A DNA stretch of 60,049 nucleotides from a bacterium (GCA_018062085.1 JAGOSY010000027.1:1-60049), one strand, 5' to 3'; numbered from the stretch's first letter, positions 34,114 to 43,104 are shown. Notes: generated by a model from the letters alone, not told the origin. Program-made: numbers and translations.

Positions 34114-35028
34114 ATGCAGCGCTGGTTGGCACTAGCCCTTTTACTTCTAACAATTCAGCCAGTCTACGCTGAAAGTTGGGACGAGCACAACAAAAACGGA
34201 CTCGCCGCTCTCCATGACGGTAACTACGCCGAAGCCGAGAAAGAGTTTGCAGCCTGCCGTCGTCAAGCCGAAAAAAGTGGTGCCCGCTACGGCAATTATG
34301 CCACCACCTTAATCAACCAAGGCTTACTTTACGACAAAAAAAATAATGCCGCCGAAGCAGAAAAAGACTACAAAGAAGCGCTATCTATCTACGAAAAATC
34401 ATATGGCAAAGATGCCATTCAAGTTTCTAATGCTCTCAACGGCTTAGCTGACGTCTACCGCCACCAGAAACTCTACAGAGAAGCGGCCCCGCTCTATCTA
34501 AGAGCCAAGGAGATTAGAGAGAAAATTGCACCAGACCATCCTGACTATGCCGACACTCTCAATGGTCTAGCCGATGTCTACCGCAAGACTGGCAAGAATA
34601 GTGATGCCGCAATGCTTTACACAAAAGTGTTTGATATCCGTAAGAAAGCTTTTGGTGGGAATCATCCTAAAACGGCTAAGGCACTAGAAAACCTAGCCGC
34701 CGCATATACAGCTAGCGGCAAGATCGATATGGCCGAGCCGGTCTATGAAAACCTCATCGCTACAAGAGAAAGTCTTAATGGCTTAGAAGACCCCAAAGTT
34801 GCCCAAGCTCTAGAAGACCTGGCAGCAGCTCTAACAAAAAACGGCAAGTTCAAAAAAGCCGAGAGCCGATACAAGAGGGCTCTTGCAATCAGAGAAAAAA
34901 ATGCCAAAGCTGATCCGGCAGCGCTTACCAACTGCCTCAGTGGTTATAGCCAACTCTTGCGCAAGACCGGTCTCAATGATGAAGCCGCCAAGCTTGAAGC
35001 TCGGGCAAAGAAACCAGCTGGCAAGTAA
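34114..35028 (+). CDS. Secreted TPR protein
   Basis: 304 residues. A signal peptide (MQRWLALALLLLTIQPVYA) is followed by about six TPR hairpins, the first starting NGLAALHDGNYAEAEKEF. The later ones are 42-residue kinesin-light-chain-type repeats: ALNGLADVYRHQKLYREAAP, TLNGLADVYRKTGKNSDAAM, ALENLAAAYTASGKIDMAEP, ALEDLAAALTKNGKFKKAES. It is probably a periplasmic protein-protein scaffold. ATG 34114 has AAAAGGA 8 nt before it; an earlier ATG at 34090 does not. Confidence 0.82.
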   Translation: MQRWLALALLLLTIQPVYAESWDEHNKNGLAALHDGNYAEAEKEFAACRRQAEKSGARYGNYATTLINQGLLYDKKNNAAEAEKDYKEALSIYEKSYGKDAIQVSNALNGLADVYRHQKLYREAAPLYLRAKEIREKIAPDHPDYADTLNGLADVYRKTGKNSDAAMLYTKVFDIRKKAFGGNHPKTAKALENLAAAYTASGKIDMAEPVYENLIATRESLNGLEDPKVAQALEDLAAALTKNGKFKKAESRYKRALAIREKNAKADPAALTNCLSGYSQLLRKTGLNDEAAKLEARAKKPAGK

Positions 35029-35069
35029 GTTCAAACTTGACCCCGTAACATCTATCTATAAAGTTGCCA

Positions 35070-35091
35070 AAATTGACCAAAATGTCAATTT
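35070..35091. promoter_or_regulatory. Inverted repeat, candidate operator
   Basis: Perfect 8-bp arms AAATTGAC / GTCAATTT separated by 6 nt, centred about 57 bp before the start of the hydrolase at 35138. A TATATA hexamer lies at 35107-35112. The shape fits a dimeric regulator site, but the repressor or activator is unknown. Confidence 0.5.
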
Positions 35092-35137
35092 CGTTCTTAT
35101 GGCGGGTATATAAGTCTTTGGCAAGAGGGAATAAGCC

Positions 35138-36622
35138 ATGGCTGACGTCAATGAACGACCTAAAGCAAGCGAAACCGCAACTGCAGCTATAGATAGCGGC
35201 GCTTGGACTAAAGGAGCCAATAGCAAAGGCCCAGTTGGCCTCGAAAACACCTCAAAGACCCTCCCCGCCGGGTTTTCCAACGACTTTGAGATCGCAGACG
35301 CTAGCAGCCAGTCGGCTTCGACTAAAGAAGCTCCAGCTTCATCTCAAGCTACAGCAATTAGCAAATTTGACGCTGTAGCCGCGGCTAAAGACCTAAATGA
35401 TGCTCTTAATCCGGCGTTCTTTAGTATGCGCCTAGGTCCCAACGGCGATCGAGTGTTCAATAAGCTTCTGAACATGACTCCAGATCAGTTTAAGGCCGTA
35501 GACAAAGAGTTCACTAAGAGTTTCGGCGAAAGTGCTAAGCCGTGGTTTTCTGGCGGCGGAGCCTGGAGCCTAGAAGACAATATTAAAGCCAATCTCTCTT
35601 CCTCCGACTCAGACCGCTTAAGCAAGCTTATTGAGAGCAAAAAACATAACGACGTTCCAGCAGAGCACAGAGTTACTGGTGAGCAATTGCTGAAGCCAGG
35701 GAGCAACCTCAAAGTTGGCGAAATCAACCCCGTAACTCTATCCGACGGTAGACGCTACGACGTCTATGTTCCGCAAAATGCAGATAACCGCGCCCCTGTA
35801 ATCGTCGCTATGCATGGTGCCGCCGCTGGTGACTCAATTGGCCTTATGGCTCAAGAATCTGGTCTCACGGCAGACGCCGAGCGCACCGGCGCTATTGTTG
35901 TATTTGCCTATCCTAAGCCGCGCGAGTTTGATGCTGGTGTTGGTAACGTCACAGGAGTGGCCTGGAATGTACCAGATCGCACAAACTTGCCAAAAGCAGT
36001 AGACAAAGACACTGATGATCGCAAGTATCTAGATTCGGTCATAGATGACCTTAAAACTAAATCGCAAACCGCAGAAAAAGTCGGCCTATTTGGCTTCTCT
36101 GACGGCGGTCGCTTTGCTCAAATTTACGCAGCAGACAGACCAGACAGAGTAGCAGCAGTCGTTAGTCATAACGGCACTTGGATGAATGGTGAACAAGCAC
36201 CGACAAACGGAAAACCAGTCATGATTGTTCACGGTGATGCAGATAAAACTCTTCCTTACGAAGGAGGAATGGGGTCTGTCAGTAAAAAGATGGACTGGTT
36301 ACTTGGCACCAATTTAGAGCAGTCGGCCCCACACATGCAAGCTAAAATCTGGAAAGAAGCAGATCATTGCCAAGGGCCGGTAGAAGAAGTAAAGCGAGGC
36401 GATATAACAGAAAGGACGTATACTGGTTGCACGGTTGGAGAAGTCAAAGAGTACATAGTCAAAGGTGGAGAACACGCCTTAAACGACTACAAAAATGATG
36501 GTGTGCGTTTTGCTCAGTGGCTTCTGGGTAGTGCTGATAGGCGTCAAGCGTTCTCCACTGAGGGAGCAAAGTTTCTCACTCGACACATCGTCTCAGATCT
36601 AAGTATGAAACGACCGAAATAA
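35138..36622 (+). CDS. PHB-depolymerase/esterase-like alpha/beta hydrolase with helical N-terminal extension
   Basis: 494 residues, no signal peptide. Residues ~1-75 are low-complexity. Residues ~78-160 form a helical segment (DLNDALNPAFFSMR, NKLLNMTPDQFKAVDKEF) that resembles a single annexin-like repeat. The hydrolase domain (~185-470) has the oxyanion strand VIVAMHGAA, the nucleophile elbow GLFGFSDGGR, the acid in IVHGDADKTLPY and the His in KGGEHAL, as in LpqC/poly-3-hydroxybutyrate depolymerases. It could act on a polyester or another ester; lack of a signal suggests an intracellular or unconventionally exported enzyme. GAGGGA lies 8 nt before the ATG. A response regulator follows 23 bp later. 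Confidence 0.75.
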   Translation: MADVNERPKASETATAAIDSGAWTKGANSKGPVGLENTSKTLPAGFSNDFEIADASSQSASTKEAPASSQATAISKFDAVAAAKDLNDALNPAFFSMRLGPNGDRVFNKLLNMTPDQFKAVDKEFTKSFGESAKPWFSGGGAWSLEDNIKANLSSSDSDRLSKLIESKKHNDVPAEHRVTGEQLLKPGSNLKVGEINPVTLSDGRRYDVYVPQNADNRAPVIVAMHGAAAGDSIGLMAQESGLTADAERTGAIVVFAYPKPREFDAGVGNVTGVAWNVPDRTNLPKAVDKDTDDRKYLDSVIDDLKTKSQTAEKVGLFGFSDGGRFAQIYAADRPDRVAAVVSHNGTWMNGEQAPTNGKPVMIVHGDADKTLPYEGGMGSVSKKMDWLLGTNLEQSAPHMQAKIWKEADHCQGPVEEVKRGDITERTYTGCTVGEVKEYIVKGGEHALNDYKNDGVRFAQWLLGSADRRQAFSTEGAKFLTRHIVSDLSMKRPK

Positions 36623-36645
36623 CTTAGGGTTGGAAAAATTAGCCA

Positions 36646-37320
36646 ATGATTTCCGCAGAGCAAGGTGACATTTCGCCTAAGCAAATTGCCATCATGTTGG
36701 TGGAAGATCACCTGATTACCCGTATGGGCTTAAGGTTTGCCCTTGAGCAAGTGGATGACCTCAAAATTGTAGCGGAGGCGGCCGACGGCAATAACGCAGT
36801 CTCTACAGCTCTTCAAGTCAAACCCAGGGTAATCCTTATGGATATTGGCTTACCCGGTCTAAATGGAATAGACGCGGCCCAGCAAATTAAAGCAGAAGAC
36901 GCCACAATCGGCATTATCATGCTGACCTCGCACAGTCTTGATGAAGATATTCTGGCGGCTCTCGCTGCCAACTGTGACGGCTATTGCCTCAAAGACGTGG
37001 CGGCTGACCAACTCGTTAACGCCATCAGGACAGTTCACAATGGCGGAATATGGCTAGATCCAGCCATTGCCAAGCGAGTGATCAAGGCATTTGTCCAGCA
37101 AAGACCAGTGACAATACCTGTCAACAGCAGCACTCTTACAGAGCGTGAGTTAGAAGTATTGGCTCTGGTCGTAGAAGGCTTAAGCAATCAAGAAATAGCC
37201 GATAGGTTGGTACTAAGCACTGAAACTATAAAGACACACATGCGTCACTTGATGGAAAAACTTTCTGTTTCAGATAGAACTCAAGCCGCGGTGAAAGCTC
37301 TACGCACCGGTCTAGTTTAA
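36646..37320 (+). CDS. NarL/FixJ-family response regulator
   Basis: 224 residues. The receiver domain (~14-130) has the acidic pair ED (20-21), phospho-acceptor Asp66 in LMDIGLPG, Thr in LTSHS and Lys in CLKD. The LuxR-type HTH (~158-222) has TLTERELEVLALVVEGLSN, EIADRL and STETIKTHMRHLMEKL. It is a DNA-binding transcription factor, probably activated by phosphorylation. The gene is convergent with a REC-kinase gene across a 45-bp tandem repeat, so that kinase is a possible partner, though unproven. Confidence 0.92.
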   Translation: MISAEQGDISPKQIAIMLVEDHLITRMGLRFALEQVDDLKIVAEAADGNNAVSTALQVKPRVILMDIGLPGLNGIDAAQQIKAEDATIGIIMLTSHSLDEDILAALAANCDGYCLKDVAADQLVNAIRTVHNGGIWLDPAIAKRVIKAFVQQRPVTIPVNSSTLTERELEVLALVVEGLSNQEIADRLVLSTETIKTHMRHLMEKLSVSDRTQAAVKALRTGLV

Positions 37321-37321
37321 G

Positions 37322-37366
37322 CTGATTTAGCCTAAACTGATTTGGTCTAAACTTATTTGCTCTAAG
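37322..37366. repeat. Three 15-bp tandem repeats between convergent genes
   Basis: CTGATTTAGCCTAAA, CTGATTTGGTCTAAA and CTTATTTGCTCTAAG fill exactly the space between the two stop codons. Each unit carries several stop codons. There is no hairpin. Confidence 0.75.
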
Positions 37367-38473
37367 TTATGCGCTAACAGGCAGCTTAACTGTAATAGTA
37401 GTGCCATCTTCTAAAGTGCTTTCACAAGTTATGCGACCATGGTGCAATTGAGCAATTCTATGGCAAAGATAAAGACCAAGGCCGGTCTTCGCGACATAAG
37501 TTTTACCCGGCACCCCTTGCCAGAACTTAGAAAGCATACTGCTCTTCACCTCTTCTGGCATAGGCTTGCCAAAATTATGCACACGAAGGCAGAGCTTAGA
37601 ATCGGCTAGCTCAGCAGAAACATCAATCAATGAACCGCTATCACCATAATTGACGGCATTGTCCAGCAAATTTACAAGCATAGCTCTTAAGGCTTCTTCC
37701 TCTCCCAAAATACAACAACCCGATGGCAGTGCAGCAAACGAAGATTGAATCTGACTCTGACTCTTACTATTCTCAGAAAATTGATTGACACAATCGACCA
37801 GAAGTTCTTTAACATTGAGAAGGCATAGACTAAGATCGCGACCCGCTTCATAGTGATAAATTTCAAGCAAGCGCTGAACAAGCTGAAGCTGGCTCTTGTT
37901 AGCTGCTTTCATCACATTCAAGGCCTCAGCCTGCCCGGCATTGAGCCCACCAAGATGACCGCTAATCAAGCCATCTAGCAAATTCTCGGTACCAATAAGA
38001 GGCACATTCATATCGTGGGCCAATGTTGCGACAAAGTCTTGTATAGCAGCCATTCTCTGACTCTGCTCTTCGTAGCGACGCCGCTGAATAGCATAACGAA
38101 TGCTACGCACCAGTGATTCATTGCCAACCTGTTGCTTGACCAGATAGTCATGAGCTCCAAGGCTAACTGATTGCAGCCCTAGCTGCTCGTTATCACTACC
38201 GGTCAAAATAATTATTGGGCAGCCATCTGCCGATTCTCTAACCCGACTCAAAGACTCGAGGCCGCGGCTATCAGGCAAATTAAGATCAAGCAAAACTACA
38301 TCTGGCGTCACTTCTTTCAAATATCGCATTGCCTCGGCCATATCGCTAGCCCATTGCACATCAAATTGTGGCTGCTTGCGACTAGCTAGCAGTCTTTTCA
38401 CATACTCACAATAAAACTTGTCGTCTTCAACCATGAAGACATTTACTTGCGCTAGACTCTCATTAACTGCCAT
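37367..38473 (-). CDS. Receiver-domain histidine kinase (REC-HisKA-HATPase)
   Basis: 368 residues, soluble. The N-terminal receiver (~10-125) has the acidic motif VEDD, Asp63 in LLDLNLPD, Thr in LTGSD and Lys in LVKQ. The HisKA H-box is LAHDMNVPL (His153) and the ATPase has N-box NLLDNAVNYG and G2 KTGLGLYLCHRI. The G1 position reads VHNFGKPMP, so the usual Asp of DxGxP is Asn. The receiver-first order suggests control of the kinase by an upstream phosphodonor, that is, an intermediate in a phosphorelay. It is convergent with the NarL-type regulator and divergent from the Hpt gene. Confidence 0.88.
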   Translation of the reverse strand: MAVNESLAQVNVFMVEDDKFYCEYVKRLLASRKQPQFDVQWASDMAEAMRYLKEVTPDVVLLDLNLPDSRGLESLSRVRESADGCPIIILTGSDNEQLGLQSVSLGAHDYLVKQQVGNESLVRSIRYAIQRRRYEEQSQRMAAIQDFVATLAHDMNVPLIGTENLLDGLISGHLGGLNAGQAEALNVMKAANKSQLQLVQRLLEIYHYEAGRDLSLCLLNVKELLVDCVNQFSENSKSQSQIQSSFAALPSGCCILGEEEALRAMLVNLLDNAVNYGDSGSLIDVSAELADSKLCLRVHNFGKPMPEEVKSSMLSKFWQGVPGKTYVAKTGLGLYLCHRIAQLHHGRITCESTLEDGTTITVKLPVSA

Positions 38474-38716
38474 TACTATCTATAGAGACCTGCTAGCAAA
38501 ACAAACTGGCAAGCTTGTTAGTTAATACTTGAATATTCAACATCTTCATCATACATCTTTGGTCAAGCACTGCATCCCCCAAATAAATAGAAGAGAGGAG
38601 ATGAGAGCGCAATGGTGATAACTACACCAACTGGGTGATGGCATAATTATTCAAGAAAGGGGAGAATCAGACTGAGGGAAAACAGCCAAGAAAAGCAGAA
38701 ATCAAAGGGTATCGGC

Positions 38717-39169
38717 ATGACAGACAATCAAACTCTAGACGAGTTTTTGCGCCAAAAGAATTTGCTGAACCAAGCAGAAGATGCAGCTCAAGCCATAAGA
38801 GAAGCAGAGCAAGCCATAGCTGAACTCAGCAGCATATACCTACTTGAACTACCTAACGAACTTGAGCAAATGGCTGTCGAAATCCGGGCGGCCTCAACCA
38901 ATTACGATACCAACGCCTTAAACCAAGCTAGCTATCGAGCCCACCAGATCAAAGGCACAGCAGGCTCCCTAGGCTTTGATACTCTCAGTCAAATTACTGC
39001 TGTGCTCGAAAAACAACTGCTCAGTTTAGGTCAAGAAGAACTCAATAGTGAAAATCCTAAATGGGACGAGATATTAGCCTGTTTAACCCAAGCCAACGAC
39101 TGGATTAAGCAGAAAGTCAAAGAGCTAGACTCTGTCGAACCTATTGAGAGCGCATATTACAAACCCTAA
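38717..39169 (+). CDS. Stand-alone Hpt phosphotransfer protein
   Basis: 150 residues, all helical. The Hpt motif is RAHQIKGTAGSLGF with His76, Lys79 and Gly80. Such proteins shuttle phosphate between receivers of hybrid kinases and output regulators. AAGGG lies about 8 nt before the ATG. With the REC-kinase just upstream on the other strand and the multi-HAMP kinase and regulators elsewhere, it is the natural shuttle for a multistep relay. The upstream 243-bp gap holds no other ORF I trust. Confidence 0.87.
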   Translation: MTDNQTLDEFLRQKNLLNQAEDAAQAIREAEQAIAELSSIYLLELPNELEQMAVEIRAASTNYDTNALNQASYRAHQIKGTAGSLGFDTLSQITAVLEKQLLSLGQEELNSENPKWDEILACLTQANDWIKQKVKELDSVEPIESAYYKP

Positions 39170-39282
39170 CCAAAGTAGGCCCTGTACTAAAACAACAACA
39201 AAATGGAACTTATAGTGTGGCGGTCAGTCTACAGCTTCTACCTGTTAGTCTTTATATTGCCACAAAATAAAAAGGAAAACCC

Positions 39283-40263
39283 ATGTCGCAGAAGAACCTT
39301 TGCTTAGCTCTTTTACTCTCTCTGATAACACTTGCCTCAACTCTTACACTGGGTCAACCGGCCGCAGCAGCACCGAGAACAACTACTGCAACTAAGACAA
39401 CAACCAGAACTACCACAAAAAAATTACCTGTCTGGGCAGCCAAATTACGAGTGCCGTATCGCTCTTGGCTGCCTCTTAACCAACCCAAAGAAGTATTGCT
39501 TTGTGTGCATGGCTTAGGCTTTAGCAGCGCGTCATTTGCCGACTTTGGTCGAAGCATGGCTGGCCACGGTTTTGCCGTATACGCCGTTGATGTGCGTGGC
39601 TTTGGTCAATGGGCCAAGCGTAAGGGCCAAGACACTGTAGATTTCGAAGCCTGCTTGTTAGACATTGAGCAAGCACTTAAAACATTGCGCAAAGCTTACC
39701 CAGGCGTACCAATATTCATGGTAGGTGAATCTATGGGTGGCGCTATTGCTATGGCAACCACAGCTCGCCATCCAGAACTTGTAGATGGCTTAGTTTCAGC
39801 AGTGCCATCGAGCGATCGCTACTACAAAATCGGCGGCGAGATTATTGTCGGCGCTCACTATTTAGAAGATCCAGACAAAAAAATCGATCCCGAAATCATC
39901 GATAAAATCAGCACCGATAAAAAGCTAAGAAAAGAGATGACTGCTGATTCAATGAACCGCCTTAAGCTGTCACCGAAAGAACTGAAACAGTTTGAGACCT
40001 TTATGAAAAGCAATTTTGATAATGCCCATCTAATTGAGAAACTACCCGTCCTGATGCTGGCTGGTTTTAAAGATAAGCTTGTCAAACCAGAAGGCACCAT
40101 CGAACTATTCAATGCTCTATCTACTCAAGACAAATTGTTGCTAATAATTGGTGGTGGCGAGCACCTATTGCTAGAAGAAGATCAATTGACTGATCAACTA
40201 GCCCAACTGCTCAACGTCTGGATTACAGACGAGGGTCGAACATACAGAAGCAAGCGTCACTAA
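39283..40263 (+). CDS. Secreted alpha/beta hydrolase, monoacylglycerol-lipase-like
   Basis: 326 residues. A signal peptide (to ~31, ..GQPAAAA) is followed by a Thr-rich spacer. The hydrolase domain has the oxyanion motif LLCVHGLGFSS, YAVDVRGFGQW, the nucleophile elbow MVGESMGGA (Ser150), an acid in MLAGFKDKLV and the His in GGGEHLLLEED. It matches lysophospholipase/monoacylglycerol lipase enzymes (Hydrolase_4). It is likely periplasmic or secreted and acts on lipid esters. AAGGA precedes the ATG by 6 nt. Confidence 0.85.
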   Translation: MSQKNLCLALLLSLITLASTLTLGQPAAAAPRTTTATKTTTRTTTKKLPVWAAKLRVPYRSWLPLNQPKEVLLCVHGLGFSSASFADFGRSMAGHGFAVYAVDVRGFGQWAKRKGQDTVDFEACLLDIEQALKTLRKAYPGVPIFMVGESMGGAIAMATTARHPELVDGLVSAVPSSDRYYKIGGEIIVGAHYLEDPDKKIDPEIIDKISTDKKLRKEMTADSMNRLKLSPKELKQFETFMKSNFDNAHLIEKLPVLMLAGFKDKLVKPEGTIELFNALSTQDKLLLIIGGGEHLLLEEDQLTDQLAQLLNVWITDEGRTYRSKRH

Positions 40264-40264
40264 G

Positions 40265-40312
40265 GCTGACTAAGACCAATACTGGCTAAAACTAGTACTG
40301 ACTAAAATTAGT
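40265..40312. repeat. Three 16-bp tandem repeats between convergent genes
   Basis: GCTGACTAAGACCAAT, ACTGGCTAAAACTAGT and ACTGACTAAAATTAGT. The last copy overlaps the stop codon of the minus-strand gene at 40308. The general design is like the tract at 37322 but the sequence is different. Confidence 0.7.
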
Positions 40313-41819
40313 TAGGACGAATGCTAATACGGAAAGGCGCAGCGGGCAAATTCTCGACATTAAAGAGAGTGGCTTTGGCTGCGTCTTGCCAATCGTAGCG
40401 AACTTCAATTGGATTGAGCACCTGCGGGCTACTAACAAGAAGATTCGATTCGACGATTTTTACTTCAGCAGGGAAGGTTCGCCCTTTGGTATCAATCATT
40501 TCAAAGCCAGTGGCCTGACCCACTTTTAACCGCAAGGCCAGACCATCTTTGGCATTACTAAAATGCACCTTAATAGCAGAACCTTGACTGTCGTAGCCTT
40601 CATAGAGAGGGCCAAATGCTGTCTTCTTTGCTTCAAATAGTTTAGTGAGTATTGCCTGGCACAGGCGACTCGGCAATCCATTTAGATGATTCAAGCTTTG
40701 GTGATTAGCATAATCTGTGGTCACTATCATAGAGGTCGAACCAACAGCCAGAGCTGAAGCCTGAGCATCTCGCATATTGACCCACGAATTAGCAACACCA
40801 ACACAGGCGGCCAGAGAATTTATATCAAAAGTGCTGGAAGCAATGGCACTACTAGGCAACTGTACAAAGAAAAATGGAACATCTGGCTCTTGCGCCCAGC
40901 GAGCTCGCCAATCTCGAATCATCATGGGCAATAGTTTGCGATAGCTAACAGCCTGCCCGAGATCATGGAGGCCCTGATACCAACAAATTGCTTTCAGGCC
41001 ATAACCAACCAGTGGTGCCACCATGCCGTTGTAGGCAACGCAGGGCTTGGCCATACTGCTCAAAGTCGGCTTATTACCACTAGATTTAGCATCAGAACTA
41101 GCATTAGTGCTTGATGCCTCAGCGGCCTTAAGACTTGGATCTAAAAGCGGCCGAAAGACCGGCATTTGTACTAGCCGATCTTTTGAAACCCAAGAAGCAA
41201 TGGGAGTTTCAGGGTAAGAACAATCGATGATGCCCACCGGCACTTTCAAATTAGTCTGGAGGTTATGGCCAAGATTGTAGGCAAGAGCTGAGCAATCAGC
41301 CAATGAGGTCTTATCACTATTGTTGGCACCACTAACTTTCCAGCCACCAGCCAAGGTGCCAGCCGGACTGCTACTAACTCGCTTGGGTACTATGAAAAAA
41401 CGCAGTTTATTATTGGCGCCTAGATGCTCGCTAGGTGAAAGACTCTTAAGTGTATCTAGTAGCTCACCCTGGCCAGCGCAGAGAAAAACTTCTCCAATTT
41501 GCACATCTTTGAAAACAACAAGATTCTCACCTTGAATTTTAAGCTCCTGGGCAGCTCCTGCTCTAGTCTCTTCTAATACCACATGCCAATTGCCACTCTT
41601 ATTGGCGATGCAACTGGCATGTTGATTGCCAAAAGTAACTTGCACTTTTTCGGATGGCTTAGCGGTACCCCAGATTTTAATAGGCTGATCTTGCTGTAAA
41701 ACCATGTGATCCGAAAATATTCCAGGCAACTTTACTGCAGCAAAAGCTGGCTGACTCAAAAGTGCTAGCAGAACAGTTAACAGGACGCTTCTCAAAAACA
41801 ATTTCTTACCGATGGCCAA
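40308..41819 (-). CDS. Sialate O-acetylesterase-like protein lacking the catalytic serine
   Basis: 503 residues with a signal peptide (to ~27, LSQPAFA). Typical SASA/SIAE start: LPGIFSDHMVLQQDQPIKIW. The block normally reading GxxWLCSGQSNM is GEVFLCAGQGEL here, so the nucleophile Ser is Gly118. The block WYQGESNA is WYQGLHDL. The DxxH region is also altered (TTDYANHQSLNHLNGLPSRL). The fold is probably kept but classical esterase chemistry is lost; it may bind glycans. The start is a TTG without a clear ribosome site, so a few residues either way are possible. Confidence 0.78.
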   Translation of the reverse strand: MAIGKKLFLRSVLLTVLLALLSQPAFAAVKLPGIFSDHMVLQQDQPIKIWGTAKPSEKVQVTFGNQHASCIANKSGNWHVVLEETRAGAAQELKIQGENLVVFKDVQIGEVFLCAGQGELLDTLKSLSPSEHLGANNKLRFFIVPKRVSSSPAGTLAGGWKVSGANNSDKTSLADCSALAYNLGHNLQTNLKVPVGIIDCSYPETPIASWVSKDRLVQMPVFRPLLDPSLKAAEASSTNASSDAKSSGNKPTLSSMAKPCVAYNGMVAPLVGYGLKAICWYQGLHDLGQAVSYRKLLPMMIRDWRARWAQEPDVPFFFVQLPSSAIASSTFDINSLAACVGVANSWVNMRDAQASALAVGSTSMIVTTDYANHQSLNHLNGLPSRLCQAILTKLFEAKKTAFGPLYEGYDSQGSAIKVHFSNAKDGLALRLKVGQATGFEMIDTKGRTFPAEVKIVESNLLVSSPQVLNPIEVRYDWQDAAKATLFNVENLPAAPFRISIRPN

Positions 41820-41977
41820 GAATTAAGTATCACAAGTATTTCAAGCATTCCAAACTATCAGAAAGGTATCAGATAGGTTTATCAATAGGTGTGAAAATTG
41901 TCTCACTACCGCAGGATTGCATTAGCGGGTTGAAAAGCAGTCTGCCCACTCAAGCAATCGGCCACCGACTGAACGAA

Positions 41978-42048
41978 GTAACCTAGCAAGAGAAAGTAAC
42001 CTAGCAAGAGAAAGTAACCTAGCAAGAGAAAGTAACCTAGCAAGAGAA
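41978..42048. repeat. Four 18-bp tandem repeats
   Basis: Unit GTAACCTAGCAAGAGAAA. Three copies are identical and the fourth is identical for 17 nt. The tract lies in the 283-bp gap upstream of the TPR gene at 42103, about 55 bp before the start, and could be a variable tract or a protein-binding array. Confidence 0.9.
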
Positions 42049-42102
42049 TATAATCTGACTAAACAATATAAATGTTCATCGCCTACTCATGACAATCTAC
42101 TT

Positions 42103-43083
42103 ATGAACAATTTCACCCTAGCCAAAAAAGGCCTAAGTAAATTCTTGGCCCCGCCAGCCTTAAGCTCGGCTCTAAATCTAGCTCTAATCTCAACCCTAAC
42201 CCTAGCCCAAAGTTACCCCCTAGCAAATGCGGCCGAGAACCAGAGTTCAGCTATGTCGCCAAACGAACAAGCCTCTATTAACCAGCTGAGAACACTTAGA
42301 AAAGCAGCCAATTTCAAGCAAATTGCCGTTATCTTAAAGACAATAAAGCCTCAAAACCACAGCCTCCACTACTGTATTGCCTTGCCCGACGCGGCCTCAA
42401 GCAAAGCCCATAACGTCAAAGTAATCATAGACTTTCTCAACGCCGCAATTGCCGCCTATCCTAAAAGCGACCAGCTCTATTTGAGCCGGGCTGAGACCTG
42501 GCTTAAAGTTGATGAAAGCGAACTGGCAGAGCCCGATATTAGACGAGCAATTGAACTAAACCCACGCTCCTCAAAGGCTCATTCAGATTTGTGTGAGTTT
42601 TTGCGCAATCAGCAGAAGTACAAAGAAGCTCTAATTGAAGTGCAAAAGGCCATTGATTGTGGCGGCCCCAAAGATAAACTCTATGATCAAAAAGCTGAGA
42701 TTTTCATACAGCTGTTTGAGCTAAAGCAAGCTGAACAAGCATTTAGAGAAGCCATCAAAAACTCTGATGGCACGAGGGATTGGCTGCCACGCCTGCACAT
42801 GGCCAAAATGTTCGCTAGCAGTAAACGCTTTGGCGAAGCCCTAGCTGAATTCAAATCAATAGCAGGGCAAAATCCTAAGCCCGAGTATAAAATCGAAATA
42901 GCTACCTGTTTGGTCGGTTTAGAAAAGTACAAAGAAGCGCTAATTGCACTCAATGGCGAATTTCCTGAAGAGTTTAGTTTGTCCAGTCATAGACTGAAAA
43001 AGCAGTGCTTCATTGGTCTAAAAGATTCAGCCCGAGCCAAACAAGAAGATCAGATAATTGCCAAGCTCAGTGCCGATTTCTAA
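42103..43083 (+). CDS. Secreted TPR protein
   Basis: 326 residues. An N-terminal signal or membrane segment (~15-45, ..YPLANAAEN) is followed by TPR-like units: LYLSRAETWLKVDESELAEP, AHSDLCEFLRNQQKYKEALI, LYDQKAEIFIQLFELKQAEQ and EIATCLVGLEKYKEALIAL. It is probably a scaffold in the envelope. The ATG has no good ribosome site, and an 18-bp repeat array lies just upstream. A SOUL-domain gene follows 21 bp later and is probably cotranscribed. Confidence 0.77.
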   Translation: MNNFTLAKKGLSKFLAPPALSSALNLALISTLTLAQSYPLANAAENQSSAMSPNEQASINQLRTLRKAANFKQIAVILKTIKPQNHSLHYCIALPDAASSKAHNVKVIIDFLNAAIAAYPKSDQLYLSRAETWLKVDESELAEPDIRRAIELNPRSSKAHSDLCEFLRNQQKYKEALIEVQKAIDCGGPKDKLYDQKAEIFIQLFELKQAEQAFREAIKNSDGTRDWLPRLHMAKMFASSKRFGEALAEFKSIAGQNPKPEYKIEIATCLVGLEKYKEALIALNGEFPEEFSLSSHRLKKQCFIGLKDSARAKQEDQIIAKLSADF

Positions 43084-43104
43084 CATCTTTGCTATAGTGA
43101 GACC

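Noticed and set aside
41978..42048. CRISPR array
   Set aside because: Units of 18 bp abut directly with no spacers.
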